From Thermostichus vulcanus str. 'Rupite' (GTDB lineage: Bacteria; Cyanobacteriota; Cyanobacteriia; Thermostichales; Thermostichaceae), in the NCBI RefSeq assembly GCF_022848905.1, contig NZ_JAFIRA010000005.1:6659-70658 (forward strand): DNA of 64,000 bases. The letters are read 5' to 3'. Both the position numbers and the translations under genes were made by a program. This document shows, piece by piece, positions 54,061 to 62,870 of the stretch. Every line of letters begins with the position of its first letter. The stretch's first letter is position 1. The notes under the pieces were generated by a model. The model had not been told where the DNA came from. It worked only from the letters and a program-made list of their open reading frames with translations, and did no database searches.

Positions 54061-55566
54061 ATGTTAAGCCTACTGATTGGGATCCCATTGCTGGGGGCCG
54101 CCGTGATTGGGTTGATCCCCGAACGAGGGAATAAGCAGGTGCATCGAACCTTAGCCCTGATCTTTGGGCTAATCCTCTTGGGCCTGAGTTTAGGCTTGCT
54201 GTTGAACTTTGATCCCCATCTGGGCTCTTTACAACTGACGGAGACCGTGGCTTGGATCCCGCAGTTGGGTTTGATTTACGAATTGGGGGTGGATGGTCTT
54301 TCCCTGCCCTTGGTGGTCTTGAATGGTTTGCTGATGTTCATTGCCATTTGGGCCAGTGGCCAAGTGGAGCGGCCCCGTCTGTATTACAGCCTGTTGTTGA
54401 TGTTGGCAGCAGCGGTGGCAGGGGCTTTCTTGGCGCAAAACTTGCTGCTGTTTTTCCTGTTTTATGAGGTCGAGCTAATTCCGCTGTACTTGCTAATTGC
54501 CATTTGGGGCGGGCCACGCCGTACCTATGCCGCCACCAAGTTTCTGGTGTACACGGCTCTGTCCGGGATCCTGCTTTTGATCGGCTTCTTTGGACTCAGT
54601 TGGCTGAGTGATACCAACAGCTTCACCTACACGGTGTTGCAGGCTCATCCTTTGCCCTTGCTGCAGCAGAGCCTATTGTTAATCCCGATTTTGGTGGGAT
54701 TGGCCATTAAGATCCCGTTGGTCCCCTTTCATACCTGGCTGCCGGATGCTCACGTGGAAGCGTCCACCCCCATCTCGGTGCTCTTGGCGGGATTGCTGCT
54801 GAAATTGGGCACCTATGGTCTGTTGCGGTTTGGTTTGCAACTGTTGCCGGATGCTTGGGAACAAGCGGGGCCGTGGTTGGCGGGTTGGGCAGTGGTGAAC
54901 GTGCTGTATGGCTCCTTGAATGCCCTAGTGCAGCAGGATATGAAGAAGTTGGTGGCCTACAGTTCAATCGCCCACATGGGCTACATTTTATTGGCGGCGG
55001 CGGCGGCCACTCCTTTGTCTTTGGTGGGATCCATCTTTCAAATGATCAGCCACGGCTTAATTTCGGCGCTGCTCTTTTTGCTGGTGGGGGCAGTTTACAC
55101 CAACACAGGTACACGGGATCTAAAGCTGCTAGAGGGGTTGCTGAATCCCGAGCGGGGCTTACCCTTGATTGGCAGTTTGATGGTGTTGGGGGTAATGGCC
55201 AGTGGGGGTACGCCGGGCATGGTGGGTTTTATCGCTGAATTTGTTGTCTTTCGCGGCAGCTTTCCGATGTTTCCGCTGCAGACCTTACTGTGCATGATCG
55301 GGACGGGCTTGACGGCAGCCTATTTCCTGTTGATGGTGAACCGCGCCTTTTTTGGCCGCTTGTCGGAGGTGGCTATTGCAATGCCCCGCCGCCGCGTGGG
55401 AGAACGGTTGCCTGCCGCAGTCTTGGCGGTGCTCGTGGTGCTCTTGGGCCTACAACCGGCTTGGGTGACGGGATGGGTGGAACCCACAACCGCTCATCTG
55501 TTGCACCCACCAGCAATAGCTACTGCACCCGTTACGGCTGCAGAGGGTCCCTTGTCCCTGCTGTAA
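54061..55566 (+). CDS. ndhD: NAD(P)H dehydrogenase subunit NdhD of a CO2-uptake NDH-1 complex
   Basis: This 501-residue NdhD/NuoM-like subunit has 14 membrane helices: ELGVDGLSLPLVVLNGLLMF, FYEVELIPLYLLIAIWGG, PLVPFHTWLPDAHVEASTPISV, QQDMKKLVAYSSIAHMGYIL and GTPGMVGFIAEFVVFRG. Conserved proton-channel residues (Glu in YEVELIP, Lys in VAYSSIAH loop, Lys in GLAIKIPLV) are present. It lies between ndhF and the Cup gene, as in the CO2-uptake operons. Start ATG 54061. Confidence 0.9.
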   Translation: MLSLLIGIPLLGAAVIGLIPERGNKQVHRTLALIFGLILLGLSLGLLLNFDPHLGSLQLTETVAWIPQLGLIYELGVDGLSLPLVVLNGLLMFIAIWASGQVERPRLYYSLLLMLAAAVAGAFLAQNLLLFFLFYEVELIPLYLLIAIWGGPRRTYAATKFLVYTALSGILLLIGFFGLSWLSDTNSFTYTVLQAHPLPLLQQSLLLIPILVGLAIKIPLVPFHTWLPDAHVEASTPISVLLAGLLLKLGTYGLLRFGLQLLPDAWEQAGPWLAGWAVVNVLYGSLNALVQQDMKKLVAYSSIAHMGYILLAAAAATPLSLVGSIFQMISHGLISALLFLLVGAVYTNTGTRDLKLLEGLLNPERGLPLIGSLMVLGVMASGGTPGMVGFIAEFVVFRGSFPMFPLQTLLCMIGTGLTAAYFLLMVNRAFFGRLSEVAIAMPRRRVGERLPAAVLAVLVVLLGLQPAWVTGWVEPTTAHLLHPPAIATAPVTAAEGPLSLL

Positions 55567-55618
55567 ATCCGGTGTTCATCTCACCCTCTCACTGTTGATC
55601 CTGACCCTTCCTCCTCCT

Positions 55619-56803
55619 ATGGCTTCCACTCTCCCTCGTGATGGCGCTGCTCTTTCTCCCTCCTGTTTTCTCCTGGTGGGCCTGGATCCCCTAGATCAGG
55701 TGCGGATTAGCCCGATTCTGCAACGGTTGGAGGCGGGTGGGGCTCTTTTACCGGATTCGCGGATTAACCGTCTGGAGGTGATCGGGATCCTGCACAGCTA
55801 TGGGGAGGTATTGGATGCCTATTCCCGCAATTTGATCTTTATTGCCGACCATCAATTTCTCGAGCTTTTTCCGGCCTTTAAGTATTTCAACGGCGAGATT
55901 ACCCTCGGCAAGTGGCTGCGCTACCTCTGGCATGACCGCATTAACTATGAGTTTGCGGAATATTGCATGAAGGCGATGCTTTGGCATGGGGGCGGCGGGT
56001 TGGATAGCTATCTGGATACGCCGGAGTTTGTTCAGCGGGCCAAGGCGGCCATTCAAGCCAAAATTCAATTCAATCCCTTTTTGCAGGGACTGGGGATCCT
56101 CTTTCCGGAGTTTGCTTTGGAGCAGGTGCGCATGCTGGCCATGTACAGCGGCTTGGGTCAGTTTTGGCGGGTGATGAGTGATATCTTTTTGGCCTTGGCC
56201 AAACGCTATGAGAGTGAGCCTCACCTGACAATTCCAGATGTGGTGGCCCATGTGCAGCAGGGGTTGGTGGAGGCTGCCAACAAACCGATTACTTATGCCC
56301 CTTGCATTTGGGGGCAACGCCATGAGGTGATCCCAGAGTCGGTGGGGCTAACCTTTTTGCCGGATACGGCCATTCCCTATGTGGAGGCGGTGTTTTTTCG
56401 CTCATTTCCCTTCATGGGTACCCTGTCCTACAATGCGCAGGCCGGGCAAATCCCGGAAGACCAGGCGGATTTTGCCTATGGTGCCCTCTATGCCGATCCC
56501 CTGCCAGTAGGGAGTGCCGGGATCCCGCCCACCCTGTTGATGCAGGATATGCTGCGCCATTTGCCCCCTTACCTAGAGGAGCACTACCGCCGCAGTCTGC
56601 GGGGAGAAGATGATATTCGGGTGAAGATCTGTCTGAGTTTCCAGAAATCCATGTTCTGTGTGACCACAGCGGCTCTGCGGGCTTTGGCTCCCTACCCATT
56701 GGAAACTCAGGATCCGGAACAACAACTGGCCAATCGAGAGTTTCTCACCCCCTGGTTGCAACGGCTGGCTAGATCCCAGCTGTTGAGTGTGCAGGAAGGG
56801 TGA
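55619..56803 (+). CDS. CO2 hydration protein (CupA/CupB, ChpX/ChpY)
   Basis: This 394-residue protein is a Cup/Chp subunit that converts CO2 to bicarbonate on the NDH-1 complex. Recognisable segments are RINRLEVIGILHSYGEVLDA, IADHQFLELFPAFKYFNGE, HDRINYEFAEYCMKAMLWHG and ITYAPCIWGQRHEVIPES. No carbonic-anhydrase family fold is obvious; known Cup proteins use a zinc site with His/Arg residues. ATG 55619 is taken as the start; a TTG lies eight codons upstream. CupB is the likelier type because no cupS follows, but this is inference. Confidence 0.9.
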   Translation: MASTLPRDGAALSPSCFLLVGLDPLDQVRISPILQRLEAGGALLPDSRINRLEVIGILHSYGEVLDAYSRNLIFIADHQFLELFPAFKYFNGEITLGKWLRYLWHDRINYEFAEYCMKAMLWHGGGGLDSYLDTPEFVQRAKAAIQAKIQFNPFLQGLGILFPEFALEQVRMLAMYSGLGQFWRVMSDIFLALAKRYESEPHLTIPDVVAHVQQGLVEAANKPITYAPCIWGQRHEVIPESVGLTFLPDTAIPYVEAVFFRSFPFMGTLSYNAQAGQIPEDQADFAYGALYADPLPVGSAGIPPTLLMQDMLRHLPPYLEEHYRRSLRGEDDIRVKICLSFQKSMFCVTTAALRALAPYPLETQDPEQQLANREFLTPWLQRLARSQLLSVQEG

Positions 56804-57105
56804 CGGGATCCCAAGTCGAATGGCGAGTTGAATGGATCGATCCGTGCTCCTCAGGCATCCAAATCGAAGAGGTGGGCGTAATCTTTGCAGAGGCCGCAAA
56901 TACCCTGCTGAAAACCCTAATGGTGTTCATGGGTTTTCAAGGTTTTCAGACAAAACAGGGATCCCGGAAAGCAACCGGATCCCTGATTGGGGCTTGAACT
57001 GAGAAGAAACTGCCCGCAAGGGTAGGGAGTTGATCTGCAGTTGAGTGTGGATGAGAGCGGGGTGCGCCTCTACTACCGTTTGTTGACTTTTTAGGGAACA
57101 CTCTC
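56804..57105. other. Intergenic, 302 bp
   Basis: The gap holds a hairpin at 56956-56985 (CAGGGATCC...GGATCCCTG) that on the minus strand is followed by TTTTG. The arms are GGATCC palindromes, so pairing may be incidental. No gene seen. Confidence 0.35.
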
Positions 57106-57903
57106 ATGCGTAAGCATCTTGTTTCTTTAGTGGCCAGTGGCTTGGCTCTGCTCGGTTGTAGTAGCAGCAATGCTTCTCCGATGGGCATGATACCCTCCCA
57201 AGCCGATTTGGTGGCTTTGAGCAGCGGTAATCGCCTTACCTTGATTCGTTCTGCAGATGCGTCTGTACAGGGATCCCTGAGGGTGACTGGGGTGAATGGC
57301 AATTTGATCGGGATAGATGTGCGCCCCGCCAATGGAGCCCTCTATGCCCTTAGTGATACCAATATCCTCTACACCATCAACTTACAGACGGGAGCAGCCA
57401 CCGTTGCCAGCAGGCTGTCGGTTCCGTTCACAGGGGGCAGCCTTTCCGGCATGGATTTCAACCCCGTTCCGGATCGTCTGCGGCTGGTGGGAGCCAACGG
57501 TCAGAACTTCCGCATCAATGTCGATACCGGTGAAGTGATTCAGGATGGCACCTTAGCCTTTGCCCCTGGGGAACTCCAGGGATCCCCACCGGCGATCACG
57601 GCGGCTGCCTACACCAACAACGTGGCTGGAGCCCAATCCACCCGACTGCTAAACATTGATGGGGAACGGAATCTGTTGGTGTTGCAAAATCCTCCCAATG
57701 ACGGTGTGCTTACCCCGATTGGCCCCTTGGGCGTTCCTTTTGGCTCTGTGGGCGGGTTTGATATTCGTACCGATACCAATGGTGTGGACACGGGCTTTGC
57801 CATTGGGGGATCCACCCTCTATCGAATTGATTTGAGCTCTGGGCGAGCCACAACCTTGGGTACGGTGGCAGGTGGACCCTTTTTGGGCTTGGCCGCTTTG
57901 TAG
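57106..57903 (+). CDS. DUF4394 lipoprotein
   Basis: This 265-residue exported lipoprotein has signal MRKHLVSLVASGLALLGC with lipobox LLGC (Cys18). The mature part is a beta-propeller-like DUF4394 domain: NRLTLIRSADASVQGSLRVT, IDVRPANGALYALSDTNILY, GMDFNPVPDRLRLVGANGQNFRINVDTG, FDIRTDTNGVDTGFAI. Function is unknown; the family is common in envelope-linked proteins. The ECF sigma/anti-sigma pair follows by 247 bp, suggesting a shared envelope-stress context. Confidence 0.85.
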   Translation: MRKHLVSLVASGLALLGCSSSNASPMGMIPSQADLVALSSGNRLTLIRSADASVQGSLRVTGVNGNLIGIDVRPANGALYALSDTNILYTINLQTGAATVASRLSVPFTGGSLSGMDFNPVPDRLRLVGANGQNFRINVDTGEVIQDGTLAFAPGELQGSPPAITAAAYTNNVAGAQSTRLLNIDGERNLLVLQNPPNDGVLTPIGPLGVPFGSVGGFDIRTDTNGVDTGFAIGGSTLYRIDLSSGRATTLGTVAGGPFLGLAAL

Positions 57904-58085
57904 GGGATTGAGCCTCAGTTGAGCCCTGGGTGAACCCTTCCTTCCTCTCTCGCCGGGTGCGCTGGGCTGGCCCGATTCCGCGCTCTGGGGTTGGGCTAGC
58001 CAGTGGAGCCTTCCTGGCTCCGTTGCTCTAGCTTGACCCCTATTTTTGCAAACGATAGATTATGGAGGGCCTCTTCCTGGGAACG

Positions 58086-58120
58086 GTTCTTTCCCCCATG
58101 CCTGCGTCTAGCTGGTTCTG
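58086..58120 (+). promoter_or_regulatory. 35-bp element shared with 12657-12691 (copy B)
   Basis: 29 of 35 bases match copy A. It lies about 30 bp before the ECF sigma start. GGAAC is found at 58080-58084 and CGTC inside the element, but with a spacing longer than usual for ECF promoters. Confidence 0.4.
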
Positions 58121-58150
58121 TTGTTCCTTCCCTGCGGTGCTCCCTTGCCC

Positions 58151-58753
58151 ATGATGAAATTCGAGGGTGATAAGACCGGCAGATCCCTGCAGGAGAGCAC
58201 AGATGCAGAGGTATTTTCGGCTCTCAAGGCGGGTCAGTCCCAGGCACTGGCCATCCTTTATGACCGGCATGTGGGCTTAGTGTATGGTATTGCCTACAAG
58301 GTGCTGGGCAATGCTGCCGAAGCCGAGGACCTCACCCAAGATATTTTTTTGAACCTGTCTCGTTCCTCATTCGATGCCCAGCGGGGATCCCTGCGCACCT
58401 ATTTGGGCATTCTGGTTCGCTCCCGCTGTTTGGATCGGCTGCGATCCTGGCGCAATCGACAGCGGTCTTTGGAACGGGGCAAAGTGGAACTACAGGCACA
58501 AGGAAGTAGCAGCGGGGATCCCTCCTTTGAGCACCTTTCCCAAACCGAACAGGTAGAAGAGGTACAAACAGCCTTGGCAGAGTTATCGGACAGTCAACGG
58601 CAAATTTTGAAAATGGCCTATTACGAAGGGATGAGCCAATCGGAGATCGCCAAACAACTGGATCTTCCCTTGGGCACCGTCAAGGCTAGGGCGAGGCGAG
58701 GACTGCTACGGCTGCGGCAATTATTGGATCCCAAAGGGAGAGGCCCGTCATGA
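58151..58753 (+). CDS. ECF-type RNA polymerase sigma factor
   Basis: This 200-residue sigma-70 family protein has region 2 (LYDRHVGLVYGIAYKVLGNAAEAEDLTQDIFLNL) and region 4 (LSDSQRQILKMAYYEGMSQSEIAKQLDLPLGTVKAR), with no region 1 or 3, so it is an ECF sigma. Start ATG 58151 (an ATG also at 58154). Its stop overlaps the anti-sigma start as ATGA. It probably transcribes its own operon; the 35-bp element upstream, also present at 12.66 kb, is a candidate recognition site but its spacing does not fit the common ECF consensus. Confidence 0.92.
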   Translation: MMKFEGDKTGRSLQESTDAEVFSALKAGQSQALAILYDRHVGLVYGIAYKVLGNAAEAEDLTQDIFLNLSRSSFDAQRGSLRTYLGILVRSRCLDRLRSWRNRQRSLERGKVELQAQGSSSGDPSFEHLSQTEQVEEVQTALAELSDSQRQILKMAYYEGMSQSEIAKQLDLPLGTVKARARRGLLRLRQLLDPKGRGPS

Positions 58754-59502
58754 AAGCAGAATCAGCATCTCCAGAAGAACTGCAACTGTGGCTGGCGGGC
58801 TATGTCCTTGGGGATCTCTCCCCAGAGGAGGCGGAAGGTTTGCAAGCTATCTTGAAGCAGCAACCGCAACTGCAACAGGAACTGGAAGCTCTCCAGCAGT
58901 CTTTAGAAATGGCTCACGCTGTGGAGGAACGGCAACCGCCCCCTTCACTGCGAGCCTCCCTGTTACAGGCTCAAGCGGAACAAGCCCGTCAGCCTTTGCC
59001 AACTCCGGGGCGTAGGCTTTCCTGGGGATCCCGGCTGAGTCCCGTGGGCGCTTTGGCGGCTGGGCTGATCCTGGCGTTGGGGTTGGGGAATCTTTACCTG
59101 TGGCGCCGGCTACAGGTAGCGCAGGTGCAGGAGGTGCCGGGAGCGGTTTTGACCTATGAGTTGCAGCCCACTGCCGAAAATCTCACCGGCTCTGTCACGG
59201 TAGAGGTGGATCCAGATCGCCTGCAGGGCCGCTTGCTGGCGCGGGATTTACCCCCTCTGCCGGAAGGACGAGTGTATGCCCTCTGGGTGGTGTTAGAGCC
59301 GGGAGCCCCTTTTACCACCGATGAAGCTGGGGCCATTCTCATCGAGGCCTTTCGCGTGGATAGGGCCAGACACCTAGAGCAAGAGCTTCGTCTGCCGCCT
59401 GTGTTTCAATCGGTGCAGTGGGTACAGACAGTGGCCATTACCGAAGAAGAGGACAGCCGCCCCCAAGCCCACCAGGGATCCCCCTTGTGGATTGCCGGTT
59501 GA
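58750..59502 (+). CDS. RskA-like anti-sigma factor
   Basis: This 250-residue single-pass membrane protein has an N-terminal helical domain (about 1-60: WLAGYVLGDLSPEEAEGL) without the His/Cys zinc motif of ZAS proteins, a membrane helix at about 98-115 (LSPVGALAAGLILALGLGNL), and a C-terminal RskA domain (LPPLPEGRVYALWVVLEPG). It should bind and inhibit the ECF sigma encoded just upstream through a 4-bp overlapping junction, with release by regulated proteolysis in response to an envelope signal. Confidence 0.88.
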   Translation: MKAESASPEELQLWLAGYVLGDLSPEEAEGLQAILKQQPQLQQELEALQQSLEMAHAVEERQPPPSLRASLLQAQAEQARQPLPTPGRRLSWGSRLSPVGALAAGLILALGLGNLYLWRRLQVAQVQEVPGAVLTYELQPTAENLTGSVTVEVDPDRLQGRLLARDLPPLPEGRVYALWVVLEPGAPFTTDEAGAILIEAFRVDRARHLEQELRLPPVFQSVQWVQTVAITEEEDSRPQAHQGSPLWIAG

Positions 59503-59648
59503 GCGGTGCAGTCATCGCCTGGAGATAGAAGGTTATCAATGGTTAGGGGTGACACTTCACCAGGGATCCCCTGAGATTCCCTTGTGATTAAGAGATTAAG
59601 ATAAGAGTCGCTACCCCTGCGCCGCAAACGGTAACTTGGAGGCCACCG

Positions 59649-59870
59649 ATGGGCGAAGCTAAGCGCCGCAAAACCCGTGAAACCCAGGATCCTGACCAAG
59701 AGCTGGTGTTTCCCAAACTGAAGGATATTCCCCTCACCAAGGGGCAAGCCCGCACGATCTACAATTGGACAACCCGCGGAGCTTGGACAGGCATCATTCT
59801 GTTGGCCATTGTTTGGGTTGTCATCCGATTTGTAGGCCCAACCTTTGGCTGGTGGCATTTGGTCGGTTGA
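59649..59870 (+). CDS. DUF2839 small membrane protein
   Basis: This 73-residue protein starts MGEAKRRK, a signature of cyanobacterial DUF2839, and has one membrane helix (about 47-66: AWTGIILLAIVWVVIRFVG) after LPLTKGQA-like and YNWTTRGAW segments. GGAGG is nine bases before the ATG. Function unknown. It lies between the sigma/anti-sigma pair and the Nit-like gene, with a 51-bp gap to the latter. Confidence 0.82.
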   Translation: MGEAKRRKTRETQDPDQELVFPKLKDIPLTKGQARTIYNWTTRGAWTGIILLAIVWVVIRFVGPTFGWWHLVG

Positions 59871-59921
59871 GCCTCTGCCCAAGCTTTTTAGGATACCTCA
59901 GCCTCTTCCGGAGTTTTCCCT

Positions 59922-60749
59922 ATGCGTCCCTACCTGGCAGCCGCCATTCAGATGACCAGCATTCCCGATCTGGCCAGCAATTTGCAGCAGGCAGAAGAGT
60001 GGATTGATTTTGCGGTGCGGCAGGGATGTGAGCTGGTGACACTGCCGGAAAACTTTGCCTTTATGGGACCAGAGGCGGAGAAAACTCGCCTTGCCCAAGA
60101 GATCTCAGACCGAGCAGAAGAATTCTTGGGCAAAATGGCCCAGCGATACCAGGTGTTTGTCCTGGGCGGAGGGTATCCTGTCCCAGATCGGCAGGGCAGA
60201 GTCTACAACACCGCCGCCCTCTACGATCCCGAGGGTAAGGAAATCGCCCGCTATCGCAAAATTCATCTGTTTGATGTCAACTTGCCCGATGGCAACACCT
60301 ACCGGGAGTCCAGCACGGTGGTCAGTGGCGATGAACTGGTGACCTGTGAGCAGGAACGGTTGGGGATCCTGGGATTGTCGGTCTGTTACGACGTGCGCTT
60401 CCCAGAGCTATACCGCTCTTTGGTGGATCGCGGTGCCCAGATCTTGCTCATTCCAGCTGCCTTTACCGCCTACACAGGTCGGGATCACTGGCAAATTTTG
60501 TTGCAATGTCGGGCGATTGAGAATACCTGCTATGTGATCGCTCCGGCCCAGGTGGGCAACCATTACGAACGGCGGCAATGCCATGGCCACGCCATGATTT
60601 TGGATCCCTGGGGTGCGATCCTGGCGGATGCAGGGGGTGAAAAACCAGGGGTTGCCATTGCCGAGATTGATCCCGATCGCCTGCAATCGGTACGGCGGCA
60701 GATGCCCTCGCTGCAACATCGTCGCTTAGCCTGCGCCGTTATCCCCTGA
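59922..60749 (+). CDS. Carbon-nitrogen hydrolase, Nit1-like amidase
   Basis: This 275-residue nitrilase-superfamily enzyme has the Glu-Lys-Cys triad: Glu in LVTLPENFAF, Lys in YRKIHLFDVN, Cys in GLSVCYDVRFPELYR. It is closest to Nit1/deaminated-glutathione amidases (repair of deaminated glutathione) or omega-amidases. Soluble. The glutaredoxin-like gene starts 6 bp after its stop, supporting a thiol-metabolism link. Substrate assignment is from family resemblance only. Confidence 0.87.
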   Translation: MRPYLAAAIQMTSIPDLASNLQQAEEWIDFAVRQGCELVTLPENFAFMGPEAEKTRLAQEISDRAEEFLGKMAQRYQVFVLGGGYPVPDRQGRVYNTAALYDPEGKEIARYRKIHLFDVNLPDGNTYRESSTVVSGDELVTCEQERLGILGLSVCYDVRFPELYRSLVDRGAQILLIPAAFTAYTGRDHWQILLQCRAIENTCYVIAPAQVGNHYERRQCHGHAMILDPWGAILADAGGEKPGVAIAEIDPDRLQSVRRQMPSLQHRRLACAVIP

Positions 60750-60755
60750 GAACCT

Positions 60756-61040
60756 ATGATCGGAACCCTAGCTTGGCCCCCGCTGATTCTCTACAGCAAA
60801 CCCGGTTGTCACCTTTGCGAAGGGCTAGCCGAAAAACTCTGGCAGATTCCGGAAATTCCCGCTTTGGAAATCCGCGACATCACCACGAATTCCACTTGGT
60901 GGGAGCGTTACCAGTTGGAAATTCCGGTGCTCAGCCTGGCAATGGATCCCGAGCGCCCTTTGCCCCAACCTTCGCCGCGACTGACGGTACAACAGTTGCG
61001 GACTTGGCTAGAGAAGCAATTAACAAGCTGTCAATATTGA
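60756..61040 (+). CDS. Glutaredoxin-like DUF836 protein
   Basis: This 94-residue thioredoxin-fold protein has ILYSKPGCHLCEGLAEKL with CHLC in the active-site position (CxxC), then IRDITTNSTWWERYQLEIPVL (cis-Pro after IPV region). It is predicted to reduce or exchange disulfides. It is directly downstream of the Nit1-like amidase (6-bp gap) and converges with tolC, 9 bp from its stop. Confidence 0.85.
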   Translation: MIGTLAWPPLILYSKPGCHLCEGLAEKLWQIPEIPALEIRDITTNSTWWERYQLEIPVLSLAMDPERPLPQPSPRLTVQQLRTWLEKQLTSCQY

Positions 61041-61049
61041 TTGAATGAA

Positions 61050-62609
61050 CTAGAGGGTACCGGTGGCCCGGCGTAGCTGCACTAGGGCGCGGTTGTAGGC
61101 AAGGATGGCATTGGAGAGGTTCCCGCGAGCGGTGGTCAGGGCTGTTTCAGCGTTGATCACCTCCGTTTGGGTACCGACCCCGGCTTGCACGCGCAAACGG
61201 GCCAAGCGCAGGCTTTCTTCTGCGGAAGCAATCGCCACTTTGGCTGCATCGATCTGTTCGCGGCTGGATGCCAGGGTCAGGAAGGCTTCCTCCACCCCCC
61301 GTTGGATTTCGTTGCGGGATCCCACAAAACTGCTCACGGCCACTTGCCCATCAATCTGGGCTTGGCGGGCTTGAGCCTGAGACTCTCCCCCATCAAACCA
61401 AGTCAAGCTAAAATTGGCCCCTGCCGAGTAGCCCACATCAAAACTGTCGCGGCTGGCGTTGAAATCGTTGACGGCATCGAGGGTGGCGAACAACCCAATA
61501 CGGGGGCCATTGCTGGCTTCTGCCAGGCGCACACGACTTTGGGCTTGTTCCAGTTGTTGCCGTTGAATCTCCAGTTCCTGCCGTTGGGCAAAGGCGGCCA
61601 CAATTGTCTCTTCTAGGCTCAGATCCCATTCCCCCATCGGCTCAATGCGATCACTGGCCACCACATCGGTGGGGTTGGGAAAGTTGAGCAACTCTGCCAA
61701 GCGACGACGATTCAGTTGTTGGGTATTCTGTGCCGCCAGTAGCGTTTGCCGATTGTTGGCCACTTCTGTTTCTGCCTGTAGGATCTCGAAGCGGGTTCCC
61801 AATCCTGCCCGTTCCCGCGCCTGGGCATCGCGGAGGGTGGCTTCAGAGCTTTCAACAGCGGCTTGGCTGATGGCAACGCTGGCATCAGAACTTTGCAGGT
61901 CATAGTAGGCATTGGCCACACTTTGTTTTACCGTTTGCAAGGTTTGCTCCAATTGCAACTGGGCAATGCGCAGAGCTTCCTGGGCCAGCTTTAAGTTTTG
62001 ATCCCGCAGGCCACTGTCAAAGGCGGTATACTCCACCCGCACGACGCTCGCCGAGAGAGTATGGGATTCACGGCTGGGCCCACCCCCCGGAGAAGGGGCA
62101 TCGCTGTATTGGTAGTTAGCGCTGCTGGAGAGGGTAGGGGCATAGGCGGCCTCTGCCAGAGCAATTCCTGCCTCAGCGCGTTGCACGGCCAATTCTGCCT
62201 GTTGGATGGCGGGGTTTTGGGCTACAGCAATATCCAGAGCTTCCTCTAAAGATAGGCCTTCTCTGCGCTCAATCCGCACTTCCAAGGGGGATTGCGGGAC
62301 TACCAATTCTTCTGCCGTCAGGGATCCCTCCAGAACTGGGGCAACAGTGGGAGCTGTGTCAGGTGGTATTGTGTCAGGTGGTATGGACAAGGTGGGGGGC
62401 GGAGCGGGGGTGATGATTTCGCGGCTGTCAGGTAAGACAAAAGCGGCAGGGTCAGGGGAGTCCGGTTGAGCAAGGGCAGGAGCAACCCAAAGCAGACCTA
62501 AAAGGATGCTCCAGGGGGTAGAACGAGTAAAGCGCAACTGGGATCCCGGTGGGCTTATCTGCTGGCGGAAAGATTGAAGCTGACTACTGGCCACATCCTG
62601 CATCACCAT
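61050..62609 (-). CDS. TolC-family outer-membrane efflux protein
   Basis: This 519-residue exported protein has a signal peptide ending near VAPALAQ (about 48), a Pro/Thr-rich linker (about 50-105), and a TolC fold (about 115-515) with the internal duplication typical of OEPs: EALDIAVAQNPAIQQAELAVQ, NAYYDLQSSDASVAISQAAV, ARERAGLGTRFEILQAET, and later EAFLTLASSREQIDAAKVAI, RLRVQAGVGTQTEVINAET. It forms the outer-membrane exit duct of efflux or type I secretion. No pump genes are adjacent. It may start at Met1 or Met3. Confidence 0.9.
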   Translation of the reverse strand: MVMQDVASSQLQSFRQQISPPGSQLRFTRSTPWSILLGLLWVAPALAQPDSPDPAAFVLPDSREIITPAPPPTLSIPPDTIPPDTAPTVAPVLEGSLTAEELVVPQSPLEVRIERREGLSLEEALDIAVAQNPAIQQAELAVQRAEAGIALAEAAYAPTLSSSANYQYSDAPSPGGGPSRESHTLSASVVRVEYTAFDSGLRDQNLKLAQEALRIAQLQLEQTLQTVKQSVANAYYDLQSSDASVAISQAAVESSEATLRDAQARERAGLGTRFEILQAETEVANNRQTLLAAQNTQQLNRRRLAELLNFPNPTDVVASDRIEPMGEWDLSLEETIVAAFAQRQELEIQRQQLEQAQSRVRLAEASNGPRIGLFATLDAVNDFNASRDSFDVGYSAGANFSLTWFDGGESQAQARQAQIDGQVAVSSFVGSRNEIQRGVEEAFLTLASSREQIDAAKVAIASAEESLRLARLRVQAGVGTQTEVINAETALTTARGNLSNAILAYNRALVQLRRATGTL

Positions 62610-62870
62610 AGTTTGTAGTTCTTAACATCACCTTTAGCAGTATCGCAAAGTGAGGGACAAAGGCCAGACGGTTTTCCACAGGCTCCCTTTCCGCTCTGGA
62701 CGGCTGTTGCTGTGGTAATCAGCCCGTCACACTCCTCAACAGACCCCTAAAGCCTTGCCAAAACCCCCCTACAATTGGGTCGGAGACGCTTTTGAAGGCA
62801 ACCGATTAAGATGGTGCGAACCATCCTGGGTGTGCTGGATGGGTGTTGGTGGTGATGATAGGGGGCAATT

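Noticed and set aside
56956-56985. A hairpin that might terminate the Cup operon
   Set aside because: The T run is on the wrong strand, and the arms are GGATCC palindromes that are frequent everywhere here.
62725-62745. CACTCCTCAACAG resembling the Yfr1 small RNA core
   Set aside because: The conserved core is not exact and no matching hairpins flank it.
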